Part shown: in pieces, positions 11,782 through 23,667 of the stretch
Layout: each line of letters opens with the position of its first letter
Position numbering within the stretch: the stretch's first letter is position 1
Source: Cycas panzhihuaensis
Taxonomy: Eukaryota > Cycadophyta
DNA: 64,000 nt
Reading direction: 5' to 3'
Assembly: GCA_023213395.1 (NCBI GenBank)
Contig: CM041465.1
Span: forward strand, 234,615,741-234,679,740
Made by a program: the position numbers and the translations under genes
The notes under the pieces: model-generated
What the model saw: only the letters and a program-made list of their open reading frames with translations
The model's database searches: none
Told to the model about the DNA's origin: nothing

Positions 11782-13579
11782 TAGCTATGAAATGCTAAGA
11801 ATATTGTAAGCAAAAAGCACTTTAAATCAAGTTAATTTCCAACCAAGTAGACAACTTCCAATCTCCTCTAAAATAAGTAACACAATACAGAGGATGTGGA
11901 TGGTTAGCTTTGGAATGGCTAACCCTCCAATGAGCACACCTCCACACTACCTCTAAGCACATGAATAATAGGTTAGGATAGCCTAATGGTAGCAAATGAT
12001 GAGAGAAACAAATAGCATAAGGTTTGTAAATACCATTTACATTGCAAGTGTTGTTGTGTGCAACGATTTATAACTTTGATCAAGCTAAGACCTAAAGTCG
12101 ATATATGAAACTACTTGGGGCTAGAAAATCTACCTAAGTGAGGCACTTAGACCTAGAACTAGTGCAACAAGGGGTTGTATACACTAATACTAGTGATGGC
12201 CTACTTCTAAGAGCTCCCTGGTAGCCCAAGGAAGGCATAAGAGGAAGAGAGTAAAAGAGGAGAAGGGGGTTGTCCTTGAGGAGCATGCTTAATTGGGTAG
12301 AGAACCTGCCTTGGCTCCTTTCTCTCATTCTTTAAGGACCTCTCCACACAGCCTCCTTAGAGAAACTAGGAGAAAGTAGGAAGGTAATGTGGATAGAAAG
12401 GAAGGAACATGGGAATGACCCCTATATGTACTGGAAAGCTATAAAATGAAAGATATACAAAGTGATCTAATCTCTTTTAAAGAAGTTTAAAAGGGATAAA
12501 ATGGAACAAACATGGGATGGTACCTATTGGGCTAGATTAGTTACATGTCTACCTGAGAGAAGGGTAGAAAAAGATAAATCTATGGTCCTTATAGGTGGAT
12601 CCCTGCAAAATTTATGAAACCTAGAGAGAAGCTTGCTGAAACTTGTTGATAGAGCATGGAGGTGACACTTGGAGTATATCCTTTCTTAGAGAAGCTTGTT
12701 CATGAGCTTGCTACCGTAGATTTAAGTTAGAAAAGAAAGATCTCAGACTAAGATGCAAGAATCTCAGAGATTACAAGGTGTTCCTATAGAAGACTACCTA
12801 TGAAAGTAGGAGAAGAGAGTAGAATAAGTGGAAGAAGAGAAGGAAAATGAAGTTCTTTTGAATTTTATACCTAACCCTAGCTTGAATAGACAATTAGGGT
12901 TAGGCGAGGACTCGGGGGATGACTAAGCCACGTGATAATTTTGTGAAAAAAGTGAAATTTGCCATGATAGAGTTAAGAAAAATGTTTTATGATAGTCACC
13001 CCACAACAAACTTTGTGGTACTATGAAGTTTACCATAATACCGCGACATTTGTTGCGGTGTGGTGACAGAGGAAAAAATAGGTACTTGGGATCCCTAAAG
13101 GAGAGTACCCTTAGCCTAAGAGGTGTTGGCCCTCTATCCAAGTGGTCAGGGACAGTCATATAGAAGGTATGACCTAAACCAAATGGGATACTAGAGCAGT
13201 AAGATTCTTAGGAAGTCGCCAAAATGGATAGGAATACACTTATCACACTTGGCAGGGCGCTAGGAGTTGTGATGTGATGATAAGGGTGTGAACAGATCAC
13301 ATGGGCTAGTTAGTGCTTGAGACCACATGGAGGTGCATAGGAGGGTTGTGGAGTGCCATGGGGATACATGTCCCATAAATCATCATAGGCTAAAAGAGTA
13401 TCAAACAATATGATCAAGTAGTAGATGCAAGATGAACACTCAAATATATCAGTCAGCCATGCAATAAAGGGATGCTTCGGTCTACCTTCCTATAGAAGTA
13501 GCAAAGGTAAAGGCTAGAAGCATACCTGTACTTACCTAAATCAACTTACGAAGAACCTATTCTCGGTAGCCAGGAAACA
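10465..13579 (-). repeat. 3' LTR of element C (3.1 kb)
   Basis: Pairs with 37095-40194. In element orientation starts TGTTTCCTGGCTACCGAG (13579) and ends near TGGGATCTAATTCCA-type sequence at 10465. TATA-like GTATAAAA on the minus strand at 12863-12870, about 710 bases into the LTR, suggests U3 of about 0.7 kb and a very long R-U5. Contains an (AT)n run at 11759-11783 and a palindrome cluster at 13003-13060. Confidence 0.9.
11759..11783. repeat. (AT)n microsatellite in C 3' LTR
   Basis: About 12 AT units. The equivalent position of the 5' LTR (38385-38437) has about 26 units, so this locus expanded independently in the two LTRs. Confidence 0.9.
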
Positions 13580-13594
13580 CTACCACCTTGGCAG
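13580..13594 (-). other. Polypurine tract of element C
   Basis: Minus strand CTGCCAAGGTGGTAG directly upstream of the 3' LTR start. Less purine-rich than in B and D, which have AAGGGGGCAG. Confidence 0.75.
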
Positions 13595-13959
13595 TAGTGC
13601 CTCGTAGCTCGACAGTGTAATACGATGGTGAATACTAGCAACACAATGATAGTAATGTATATATATACAGATAACTATAATGATGGTGTGAGCTAAGGGT
13701 GATAATGAGTGTCATGGTGGAATGTGTGGGTGTAGAGGCAAAGGCGAGACAACATTGGGGCTACCTATGTGTTGCCATATAGACAACAGGCAATGATAGC
13801 AGGTGAGGGGGATGCCCCCATTGTAAGAGTAGAATGGAAGAGTGGTGAGGACCTCACATAAGATCAGATGGATATCGTGAACAGAGAACTATGTACAGAC
13901 ACAAGTCAATAATAGTGAGAGTTATGTGAAGAAATATGCTGAGAGTAAAGTGAGGAAGA

Positions 13960-14510
13960 CAAACCTAGTGGTCACCATAGTTTAACCTCATTAGCAGCCA
14001 ACTTTCATAGGTGTGAATGGATCACAATATGAAGGATAAGGTGACCTAAGACTTGGGCTCCTAAACAACTAGATAAGCCTCTCAAAGTAGGTCAATAAGG
14101 AGAGGAAGGCGATGCTCAAGGACAAGATGAACTAAACTGTCCACCTTGGCATTGAGAGCCTATAGAATGTGTCAGATATCAACAGATGGAAACAAGCCAA
14201 CAAGGACCTAACAGTCAAGGCAAGGGCTCTCAAGTATGAGCACCGCACCTGATAGACCTAGATGAGATGGGACACCACAACTTGAAAGTCACAAAAGAGA
14301 ATGATGGGTCTATGGTGGAAGCAGAGCACATTGATAAGGGCCTTAATAACAACTATGTACTCAGCTTCGTTATTGGTGGTCTCAAGAAGGAAGATCTCAT
14401 AATACATAAAGTCATATCTAGAAGGGTCGTGAAGAATCCACATGGTGGTGGAAGGGCTTGGGTTATCATGGCTTCTGCCATTGGTGAAAATGAGTAATTC
14501 CATAACAAAA
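13960..14510 (-). pseudogene. Second RNase H (aRNH type) of element C, decayed
   Basis: Sense-strand RNase H next to the PPT. The open piece 14503-14258 reads IFTNGRSHDNPSPSTT, then SRYDFMYYEIFLLETTNNEAEY and LFCDFQVVVSHL. The first catalytic Asp is changed to Asn (TDGG to TNGR); the Glu of NNEAEY and the Asp of CDF are kept. The C-terminal part continues with shifts and ends at a conserved LANEVKLW-like stretch near 13980. Since the same domain sits in the same place in B, D and E it is an original family component. Confidence 0.82.
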
Positions 14511-15064
14511 GAATAGAGGTCTCGGTAGAGAAAGTACTGATAGGATCAATGGGTCAAAAGGACTCGACGATGTGAAACAATCGAAAGGGCAGGTTTGAGT
14601 GGCTATCAATAAGGGCCATGAAGTGTAGGAAGACCCAGAGATGAGGCTACCGGAGGGTGAAGGAGACTGTCTAGCAGATGGGAAAGAACCAGCAGTGAAA
14701 AGGCCCCTCTCGAGGTGCCAAAGGTCACTTAAGGAAGTGAGGTGCGGTCCTAAGTGGGGCGAATGCTTCCTTTGGGATCCCCAAAGGCACGAAAAAGCAA
14801 CAAAAATGGGTTCAGGATGGCAAAATGAGCCAAATCAGTATAAACTTGAGTATATATAGAGGTGGCACATAAAACGAGATGGGAGGGGCCTCATAGGGCC
14901 AAGGAGAGGGTACCATAAATGCGCCCAAAAGGGTAAGGAGAAAAAATAGCCATAGAGGCGAAACGAGAGACAGACCCAAAAGGTAAAGGTAATCAAGAAA
15001 GAGGGATGATCCCAAGGGCTATCATGGTGAGAGAAATGGAAGAGGTACCTGTCTGGGCCCCTGC
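14511..15064. other. Divergent region between aRNH and antisense PMD promoter (C)
   Basis: Non-coding by inspection. It lies between the 5' end of the sense aRNH region and the plus-strand TATA box. The same layout occurs in D (24672-25028), and an open frame (24671-24279) in D runs upstream from the RNase H into it, so part may encode an aRNH lead-in. Confidence 0.5.
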
Positions 15065-15074
15065 CTATATAAGG
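15065..15074 (+). promoter_or_regulatory. TATA box of the antisense PMD gene in C
   Basis: CTATATAAGG in a block CCTGCCTATATAAGGAAAA that is also present in D (25029-25038). It lies about 160 bases before the 24-nt first coding exon on the plus strand, antisense to the retrotransposon. Confidence 0.65.
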
Positions 15075-16676
15075 AAAACACGATGAAAATGGGAATCATT
15101 TTCACAGGCTCGCGATCGATTTAGAGCCCTCTTCCTTATGCAGTAGAGTGCTGCCCAACTTTAGAGGCACATAAGAAGAGATCAGACCATCAAATTAGGA
15201 TGCAGAGATAGCCAATGAGACTGAGGAGACGAGATGGTGGCAGGGAGGCTAGATACAGTAAGTGGATCATCTATTCCCTAACCTATATTGTCATTTAAAT
15301 TTAATGCCTTTTTATTATTTTTTAGCATAGTTTTTGGCCCTTTATGGGTGAATGCTGATCTCCTGGAGTCTAAATTGGACCAAATGAGAGGGAGGACCAG
15401 GGCATTAAGTAGCCTTGGTCATGATGGGCTTAAGCATAGCCCACTTGGGTAAAATTTTTGGACTTTTTGGGTAGGAAACCCCCCCTAATATGGAGGTATC
15501 ACTGGCACCGCAACAAAGATCTTGGTGCCACGAACTTTGCCATGGGTTCACTGAGTTTGCGTTGAAAACTCAGCAGGCCCCAAGCTAAACTTTGTAGTAC
15601 CATAGAGTTTAGCATAGTATGAAGGTAAATAGACTGAAAACATAAAGAATGACCTAAAGGAGTGCCAAACCTTAATTAAGGAGGAATGAGAGGTAGTCCT
15701 AAAGGTAGGCAGGTAGGTCTAGATGCATTTTGACTAATTTTTGGGTGTCTTGCAGGCAGTTATCATAGTGGACAACTACAGGAACATAGGGGTAGCCATG
15801 TTTAGCTTTATTGAGATGATGTCTCATGGAGAGAGGCGAGTGCTAGGGAGGTTTGGCCTACTGAAGGCCATCTGGACACCATAATATGTATCTAATCAAC
15901 ACCTCTTAGTGGACATTGTCTCACATTAGGATTGACAGAGGCATGCATTCCATCTCATCTAAGTGGGAGATGTTATAATCACACTAGGAGACGTCTAAAG
16001 GATTCAGGGGGTACTGATAGCAGAAGAACCAACGTTGCTAGGGGCATTGCCTAGAAATGATGCAATGCATAGGGAGGCAGTGACCTACTTCATAGGTTAG
16101 GACCAATGGAAGAGGAGAGGTATTCCAGTGCAGAGCATGATCATGTCTAAGATTCTTTGAGTGAGGAATTTGATTACATTATGCATTCTATTCGAGATAT
16201 CCTGAAAATAGAATTATAGGGACATACTCGACAAGTGGATGGACATTATGAAGAGATGTGAGGCCAGGGAGAGATTAGACTAGGCTACACTAATAGCAAC
16301 AGATTTGATTGCCTAGTTAGATGCCATTAGGGTGGCTAGGAGAGGAGGACTATCATATAGCATGCTACCATAGTGTTGGTTCTTTGATCATTTTAGGGCA
16401 GTGGCACTAATAGGAGGACCACATTCGATCTTAGCATGGGCTCCCATGGTCCACGGGTAGCAAACTCAATTTAGTGAAACTGAGGACTAGGTATACATTC
16501 AATGCTTGGTGGAGGTAACATCACTAGACCTTCTCACCATTACAGATTATACAACAGATCCATATAGAGGGGTGAGGTGAGATAGTGATGACGAGGTAAG
16601 AGGAGTAGGAGGTACCTCTAGCGACGAGGATGATGATGATGGAGGTGATGGGACTAGCCCATTAGGAGTAGTAAGT

Positions 16677-16765
16677 AGAGAGGCAGGTCCATCAGGGACC
16701 ACAGAAGGAGAGGCAGGACCATTTGGAGCCACAAGAGGAGAGGTGGGTCCTTTAGGGACTACAGG
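16677..16765 (+). repeat. 30-bp tandem repeats in the PMD linker (C)
   Basis: About three copies of a 30-bp unit (GAGAGGCAGGTCC-TCAGGGACC-ACAG) encoding GGEAGPSGT-type decapeptides. D has the same repeats at 26607-26704. Confidence 0.75.
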
Positions 16766-17054
16766 GAGACGTGGAGCACCCTAGATGCTAGTGTGGTGAT
16801 TGAGGATAGTGGGGAGAGGGAGAGCTAGGGCAGCAAAAGCACCTGCAAAGGAGAGCAGAGGTACCCTAGTAGGCCAAGCTATCGGTTAGGTGGTACCGGA
16901 GGAGGGGGAGGTACTAGCGATGAGAGGAGGACTTGAGGAGGAGGTGATCATCCGAGTCAAGGAGCTGGCAGTCCCAACAGGTGAGGTGCTACCTTTTCCT
17001 ATCATCTTTCAATCACTAGATATTTAGTTGCTTTGTTTTGTTTGGTTTGTTTAG

Positions 17055-17055
<1 letters not shown>

Positions 17056-17114
<59 letters not shown>
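17056..17114. repeat. (TA)n microsatellite in PMD intron 2 (C)
   Basis: About 28 TA units inside the putative second intron. D has only a short TATATATA at the same place (26957-26966). Confidence 0.92.
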
Positions 17115-17115
<1 letters not shown>

Positions 17116-17657
17116 TGACACATGGCATGCTAGATTTTGTAGGAGTAATGGACATCAGGAGGTTGGTTGAGGCAATAGTCTAGGAGATGTTCCCTTGGGT
17201 CTAAGTGGAGGGGCAACCTCCCATCCAAGCAGAAGAGGAGCCACAGTCGACAGGGGCCCACATGGTAGCATTTTCCCCATTGGTTAGGGCTAGAGATGTA
17301 TGGGTAGTAGAGTCCCAGGAGCATAAGGTGCAAGTGGGATGACTACAGGGAGAGTTGGACATGACTAGAGTAGAGAGGGATGCCCTACGAGGCTAGGTCC
17401 AGGCACTAGAGGCTTAGGGAGAAGCAAGTGATGATGTAGAGAGTTGCATCAGGGTAGCAGTATTGGAGAAGCAGCTCCGAGGGGTGGAGGAGATGCTCTG
17501 GAGGACAGACAGGAAGAGGGATCATATCCAAGCCTAATATGATTAGGTAGTAGAGCATATGGCATTAAGGTCATCATGGAGTACGACACACACCTATATG
17601 ATAGCGATGACCTTAAGGAGGCCTCGGGATGAGGGGAGCAAGGCAGGGATATCCTAG

Positions 17658-18480
17658 ACGTGCAAGAGGAGTCTAGGAGGGATGTAGTCCCCAGGAGAGG
17701 GATCACACAGACTAGGAGATGATACCTCAAGAGTAGGATACCATTAGATAGTAGGAGATATCTGTTTTGATTTAGGAAAGTACCAAATCTCCAGGGAGTC
17801 ACTATGTTACCATGTGATTGTACTCCTCCCTGCAAGGATTCCAGCTTCCCACGGATGATGTACCATACTATTTGTATGATATGACACATGATGATTTGTC
17901 CTTGACACCCTATTTGATATATGTTGATGTGTGTGATGGCATATGATGATGGATAATGTTGTATTTTCTTTTATATGTATGTTTATATGTATATATGTGA
18001 GAGTGCACAGATGCACGAGGAGTTATAGATCACGATGTTTTGAGTTGATTAACATATGGTTTATATTTGAAGTTTGTTTGAGTTGCATATACTTCCTTTC
18101 ATGTAGGGCCATATTCCTAGTAGGTGCACACACAATCACCATGAGCATTGGTGATGGATATATGCGGGGCTAGGAGATAGGGAACCATACATGTGCATAT
18201 AGGAGCATAGCAGAATATGCAAAGGAAGTGCTAGCGAGAAAGGGAGTAATGACACTCCAACATGTTATCCTAGTTGGGGAGTGTACCCAAACTTAGGGGC
18301 GATAGGGACAACACACCCACTTAAGACGACGGGGCCCCTAGGGAAAGGGAGGCAAGGAGTTCTATAGGACGAACCTAAGAGAAACAAGAAGTCCACCCTA
18401 AACTGCCATTCCATCTGTGACTAGGGGGAATGGGGATGCACCTAGGGTGGTAGTTTAGGCTCATTTCATAGTGCAAAGAG
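17658..18480. other. 3' flank of the antisense PMD gene, up to former pol end (C)
   Basis: Shared with D (27541-28327) and, reversed, with F (58040-58872), including a block TACCATACT-TTTG-ATGATATGACACATGAT. No domain is recognised; it would hold the PMD gene's 3' untranslated region and lies between it and the end of pol. Confidence 0.6.
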
Positions 18481-18840
18481 GGAGAGAGGTGTGCCTAGCC
18501 ACATAAGGGTAGGGGTAGTCACACATAGAATTGGAGATAGGTGACGAAGGGTAGTCCTGGTATGGATAGGCCTATAAGTATAATGGTTTTGGTTGGACCT
18601 AACTAAGTGTAGTGGGCCTAACATGCGATGGATCATATGGCAAGATCACGTCTGAGTAGGAATGGATCTAGTCTTGGGTAAGAATCTAGAGCATGAAGAA
18701 GAAGTACCTCTATAAGTGGCTTATCGATGCAGACGCCTATGTGAAGCCACTCGAGGAGGGTGAGAAGGTGAAAGAAGTGGTTGGTTCAGAACCAATGGCT
18801 CATGACCCAATCTAGAATGAAGAGGAGTAAGAATATCTGA
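18481..18840. other. Unidentified 0.36-kb segment replacing pol in element C
   Basis: Homology to D stops at about 18480 on one side and about 18840 on the other, where D has the spacer and pol remnant. On the plus strand 18690-18835 reads with few stops as MKKKYLYKWLIDADAYVKP then EEGEKVKEVVG and PMAHDPI. I do not recognise it. It might be a captured host fragment or just filler from the repair that removed pol. Confidence 0.4.
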
Positions 18841-19960
18841 TCAAGATATCTCCCTAGGTGTGCATAAAACCATGGTGACATGGCGAGGAGGGGGTTCATA
18901 ACCCTCATTATCCAACTCAGAATCACCCGTGATGGCTAAGTAACCATAATTACCTACAACAATAAGGACAAACCTGACTAGTTTTAGCTCATGATAAGGC
19001 ATAGGTTTTGACTGATGAAGGTCAGTCTCTTGAAACAAAGGCCCCACGAAAGGGGTAGCCTCCTCAGGATCACTATCTTCATCCTCGAAGATAGTCTGGT
19101 AGGTTGGATGAGAAGTGTGAGATGGCATAGGCTCACGAGCGACAACCTTAACTCATCCTTCATGGATAAATTTAAGTTGCCCCTACTGCGAGAAGTAGAT
19201 AGCTCCCATTTGGTCAAGCCACAATCAACCCGATAAGAGGTTATAGTCCACATCGATATCAAGTACAATAACTTCGACATAAATGGTCTTCCCTCCTAAG
19301 GTAAGGGAAAGGGAGACTTTCCCTAAGGAGGACTTCTCAATCCCATCATACCCTTGGCATTTCTAAGGGATAAACTCAAGAGCTACTATACCCAGCTCCT
19401 TAAGCATGCGCACAGGTATAGCATTAAAAAATGAGCCATTATCTACAATGGTCCTCTTTATGATAAAATTAGGAGTGTTAATGGAAATGATAAATGTGTA
19501 ATGCAAACGCTTCTCTTGTTCACTAGGAGATGGGAGATCTCAGGGATCAAATAAGATGACGGGTGGTCCATGGAAGATGGTGCCCACCGCATGGATGGAA
19601 GCATCTTATTGGTGAAGAGCTTCAAGAAGAAGGGCCCATTGGTCGGGACAAATTCTCAAGACATCCATCAAGGACACCCCCGTGGTGATGGTGTGGAGCT
19701 CATCAATGATAGAGAAGGACTTCCCCTTCATGGTATATTAGGGAAGAGCCCTTCAAAAATCGTAATGGCCAGGGTGCACAGAAACAGTCTTGGGAAGCAC
19801 AGGAATTTCTAGAGGAGGGACCTCCAAAAGAGGATCAGGGAGAGGTGTGGATGAAGAGGTACTATTCACCTCTTTGACTACTTGAGACTGAGTTAGCGCA
19901 TACAATGGAGTAGTCTCAAGCATCTGAATGTCCTTCTTTCCCTTATTTCAGTCTTATGAA
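18841..19960 (-). pseudogene. Element C protease and downstream spacer, decayed
   Basis: From high to low coordinates: PLYALTQSQ (about 19905), VLPKTVSVHPGHYDF, IIDELHTITTGVS, then the aspartic protease with RTIVDNGSFFNAIP near 19440, LDIDVDYNLLSG and LDQMGAIYFSQ near 19200-19260, and the spacer EPPPRHVTMVLCTPREIS ending near 18841. VDNGS keeps the catalytic Asp. Stops interrupt it several times. In relatives an RT follows; here foreign sequence follows. Confidence 0.78.
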
Positions 19961-20099
19961 GTTAAGGGAGTATGACAATCAGGGGAACCTGAGGAAGAAG
20001 ATGAATTCCTCTCTCCCTTCCCTTTAGCTTGTGAAGGCTGAGGATTTAGGGATCTTTCTTGGTTTTGATTATTTTTTTGTTGCTTGTTGGGATCACATT

Positions 20100-20869
20100 C
20101 CTCGTATTTGAGGAAGGGATCTCTATGGATGGGATGGTCTAGGTTGGGCCTAGATGCCTGTTTGGGGCAAGATTCACGTTGCGGGGAAGCCTTAAGATGC
20201 TAAGCCCAACATCGCGAATCTTTGTGGAAGCATTCTCCATGGATGGAGCACCACTTCTTCTTAAGGAAGGAATCAGGTTTCCTTGCTTGAGAGGACTGGG
20301 TGTCTCCACCCTTAAAAGGAGCAACTTGGGAAGCTTGGTGGACTGGCTTATGAGATGTGGGAGATGAAGGAGCTTGAAGCTTGAGCTCCTTCATAGTATA
20401 TTTGAATGAACATATGGCTTAAGTAAGAGGATCTAGGGTCTTCTCGATAGAGTGAGAAGAAGACCTAGTAGGTTGCTGGGTTTTGGTTTCTAAAGATGGT
20501 GGAGATGCCTCACGTCGTTGTGGGGGCTTTAAAGGCTTCTTGAGTCTAGCCTAGATCTAAATGGCCTCAAGTGCTAAGCACTTTGCTATGGTGGAGTCAC
20601 ACATAGTCACCCCCATCTTAAGGACTTTGACATGGACTTCTGGGTGAAGGGCATTGACAAAGAGATCCCTCTTCAACTCCTTAGGCAAATTCGCCTTGAT
20701 GGAATGAAGGTCATAAAAACATCTCACAAAGTCACGATTCATTTCATCATGACCTTGTTTAAGAAACAAAAAGGATTTCATCCCACTCTTGAATGGACAA
20801 GCTACATCAAAGTAATTGATGAATTTATCCATGAGCTGCTGGAATGAAAAAATAGAATGCGTAAATAGG
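20100..20869 (-). pseudogene. gag: Element C gag, C-terminal half (after the D insertion)
   Basis: Continues the gag broken at 35489. The open frame 20832-20557 gives MDKFINYFDVACPFKSG and FVNALHPEVHVKVLKMGVTM, the end of the Gag domain. The frame 20394-20200 ends with the zinc knuckle KKWCSIHGECFHKDSRCW, a WC-x2-H-x4-H-x4-C variant typical of Tat-like Gag. Element D is inserted at the codons after SFQQLMDKFIN on the N-terminal side. Confidence 0.82.
20865..20869. repeat. Target-site duplication of element D, left copy
   Basis: atagg here and acaag at 35489-35493. Both derive from acagg by one transition each. The uninterrupted gag of D (near 31136) has gtagg at this place, which confirms the insertion site. 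Confidence 0.75.
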
Positions 20870-23652
20870 TGGATGCGTATCTACAGGATAATCACTATGA
20901 TCAATAGAAATGATGGTAGTCAACAATTGATGTTAAAGGTGCGGGTAAGGACCTATAAGCAAAGAGAGTACCACACAGGGCACCCATGCACTAGAGCACG
21001 AGTTCGGGACCCACGAATAGCACCCAACTACCTTGTATTAGCTTTCGGTCTGAGAGGGAAGACACATATGGGGGGTAGCCTAGATGGTCTCAAGAGGAAG
21101 GTCCTCCCACCCTTAGATGGCTAGAAGGGAGAAGAGGAATCCTCGATGGGGTTTCCCTATGTCGAAGGAGAAACAAAGCTGACAAGGTGAGGGCAAAGAG
21201 TGAAGGTGAATGTGAGTAGGCTTCCCTAGATTTATTTAGCTCAGACAAATACAACTAAGGGAAGGGACAAGAAATAGACAAAGGGGGAATTCTTTCCTTT
21301 CCTCTCTTTTCACTCAATAAGCAAGTACAAAAGAAAGCAAAAGGAAGTACAAGCATTTCACATGCAATCATACAAGCTAAATGAAATACATCTATGGGGT
21401 ATTTTTAGGATGGGTAGGAGAAAGAAAGAGGAATACACTTCCTACTATGCCTTTCCCTATGAAAGCAAGCAAACATGCAATGTTCTTTATGCAAGGGATG
21501 CAAGCGGGTAGTTCTTTTCTTTATTTTTACTCTTATGTAATTTATCGGACTAAGATAATAGATTTTTATGTAAAAGTAAAGAGGATGAGAAGTGACGAAA
21601 GAGGGACAGAGCATACCTGGTGAAGCATGGTAGTTGATGAAGGACCTCGCTCATGCACAATGTGCACCCTCTCACCGATCGGTTGATGTGTGACAAAGAT
21701 TAATGCAGAGGACAGGGGATTCCTTACCTTCCCCTTATGAAAAGTAAGCAGAACAAAAAAGGAAGAAAATGAAGCGAAGAAGAAGAGAAGAGGGTGAAGC
21801 TTACCTGGATCAGGACATCTTTTCCTTCATGAAATACCACTTCAAACCTACACATACAAGAGATTATCCCTTCCAAGAAGGGGCTATAAGAAGGGCTATA
21901 TATATATGCAAATATATATAATGTATGTGTTAAAACATTATGTTTAAATTAGAGAAATTACTACTATAGACAACTTCAACTTTCCTCAAGCAACCATACA
22001 TATCAAGCAAGAAAAAGGGAAGGGAAGCCTCAGTATAGCAAAACCCTCCACTAGGTTCTCCACGCAACCTTTTAGTATAGTAAGGTAGGGACAAATAGCA
22101 ACTTATGACAGCCAACAAACACGAGAATATGTGTAGCAAGATGTTGGAGAGGTATCAAGACAATGGAGTCACTATGGACAGCGACTCATCATGCAAACCT
22201 CACCCAAGACTCTAAAGGGATGCCAAATAATGTTAAGGGCATAAAGAGGGCCCAATAGGGAGGCATGCAGGCCTAGAATCAATGCAGCAAGGGCTATACA
22301 TGCTGATAATCCAACGTAGGCCTAAGCTCCACCTTCTCCTAGTTAACCCAATGAAAGCATGGAGGAGGAGAAGAAAGGTGGGAAGGTGGTTGCCCTGGGG
22401 GAGTAGGCCTAAGTAGGATGGATCCCACCTTACTCCCTTTACCTAGCCTTTGTGATCCTTCTCCCACATCTTTTTTGAGGAAAATGAGTGGAGAAATGGT
22501 AAAAATCTGAAGATACAAGGCTAAACTCAAAGAAAACAATGTTTACTATAGCCAAATGGGAAGAAAGTAAGAAAACACACTTGAATATGAGTCTAATATG
22601 GAAATAATACTTATAAAACTCTGAAAATAGGACCTAAGGTACCTGCTGGGCTGAGTCTAGGGCAGATTTACCCCTACAACTAGTAAAGAAGAAGAGTTCC
22701 TGCAGGGTTTTGCAAGGGGTTTCCCTAAGGATGGCCTTAGGAGATACTTGCTGAGGTGTATTTGAAGAGAAACCATGCAAAACTTGCTTGAGAGTGCTTG
22801 GAGGGGAACTTCCTACCATGCAGAAGAGTCATTACAGGTAGATCCTAGACTGGAGCAGTAGGAAACACAAGATTATAGATGCACCTATAGAAGGAAGGAG
22901 GAAAGAGTAGAAACTACAGCAGTAGAAAGTCAAGTTGGAGAGCCAAGAGATGTAAAATGATGGTCTTTTTGGATTTTATACCCATATCAACCCTAATCGA
23001 GTGTTTAGGGTGTGAATAGGGCTAAGTTGGGTGAGTGGCCACATGGCAATTCTGTGAAAAAGGCGAGAATTACCACGGTAGATATAAAAAATAAGGTGCA
23101 ACAACTGCACTGCGGTAAACTTTGTGATATCGCTAAGTTTATAGCGGTGCAGGATCAGAAAGCCAGAATGGCAATAATCTAGGTTCTAGGAGCCATAAGA
23201 GCTGATGTGGCAGGCTAGGGAGAGGCTGGCCCTCTTGTCCAAGTAGCTAGGGACAGTCTGAAAGACATGTTAACAGGGCCAAAAGTAGTATCAAGGGCTA
23301 AAGGTCCTAGAAACATCACGATAAGGACGTGAGGTCAGGGTATAAATGGGTCATACAAATCAAGTGAGGCTTAAGGTGATGTGGAGGTAGTGCAGAGGGT
23401 CATAGAGTGCCATGGGGGTGCCTACCTTGTAGAAAGGCAGGTCTCATTGGTCATCATAGCCTTATAATATGACAAACAACATGATCAAGCCAAATGGATG
23501 TAAGGTGATCATACAAATAAAGCAGTCAGTCATGCAATGAAGCAATACTTCTATCAACCTTCCCAAAGAAACAATAGAAGTCAAAAGGAAGAAGCATATA
23601 TGTGCTTACTTCAGTTGACCTATCCGTATCCATTCTTGGTAGCTGGGAAACA
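20870..23652 (-). repeat. 3' LTR of element D
   Basis: Plus strand starts TGGATGCGTATCTACAGG and ends GGTAGCTGGGAAACA. Pairs with 32696-35488. TATA-like GTATAAAA on the minus strand near 22973-22982, about 675 bases into the LTR; palindrome cluster at about 23105-23152; short TA run near 21898-21919. Confidence 0.93.
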
Positions 23653-23667
23653 CTGCCCCCTTGCCAG
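23653..23667 (-). other. Polypurine tract of element D
   Basis: Minus strand CTGGCAAGGGGGCAG immediately before the LTR start TGTTTCCCAGC. Confidence 0.82.

Larger units (their letters stand above)
15234..17657 (+). pseudogene. Antisense plant mobile domain gene of element C (three exons)
   Basis: Plus-strand gene inside a minus-strand retrotransposon. Exon 1 is 15234-15257 (ATG plus seven codons) ending at GTAAGTGG; intron 1 is 15258-15755 (…TTGCAG). Exon 2 (15756-16980) starts AVIIVDNYRNIGVAMF and contains the PMD pattern LLVDIVSH-D-QRHAFHL-VGD, GDV-RI and NYRDILDKWMD. The PMD (PF10536-type) is a domain of unknown mechanism found in plant genes such as MAIN/MAIL1 and in transposons. An acidic and Gly-rich linker with 30-bp repeats follows. 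Intron 2 (16981-17142) is GTGAGG…TTGTAG and is swollen by (TA)n. Exon 3 is coiled-coil-like and ends in RRPRDEGSKAGIS plus stop. Several in-frame stops make it a pseudogene. Exon phases agree with D and E. Confidence 0.72.

Noticed and set aside
17449-17889. 146-codon minus-strand frame
   Set aside because: It overlaps exon 3 of the PMD gene in the opposite direction, has no recognisable domain and is not open in D or E.
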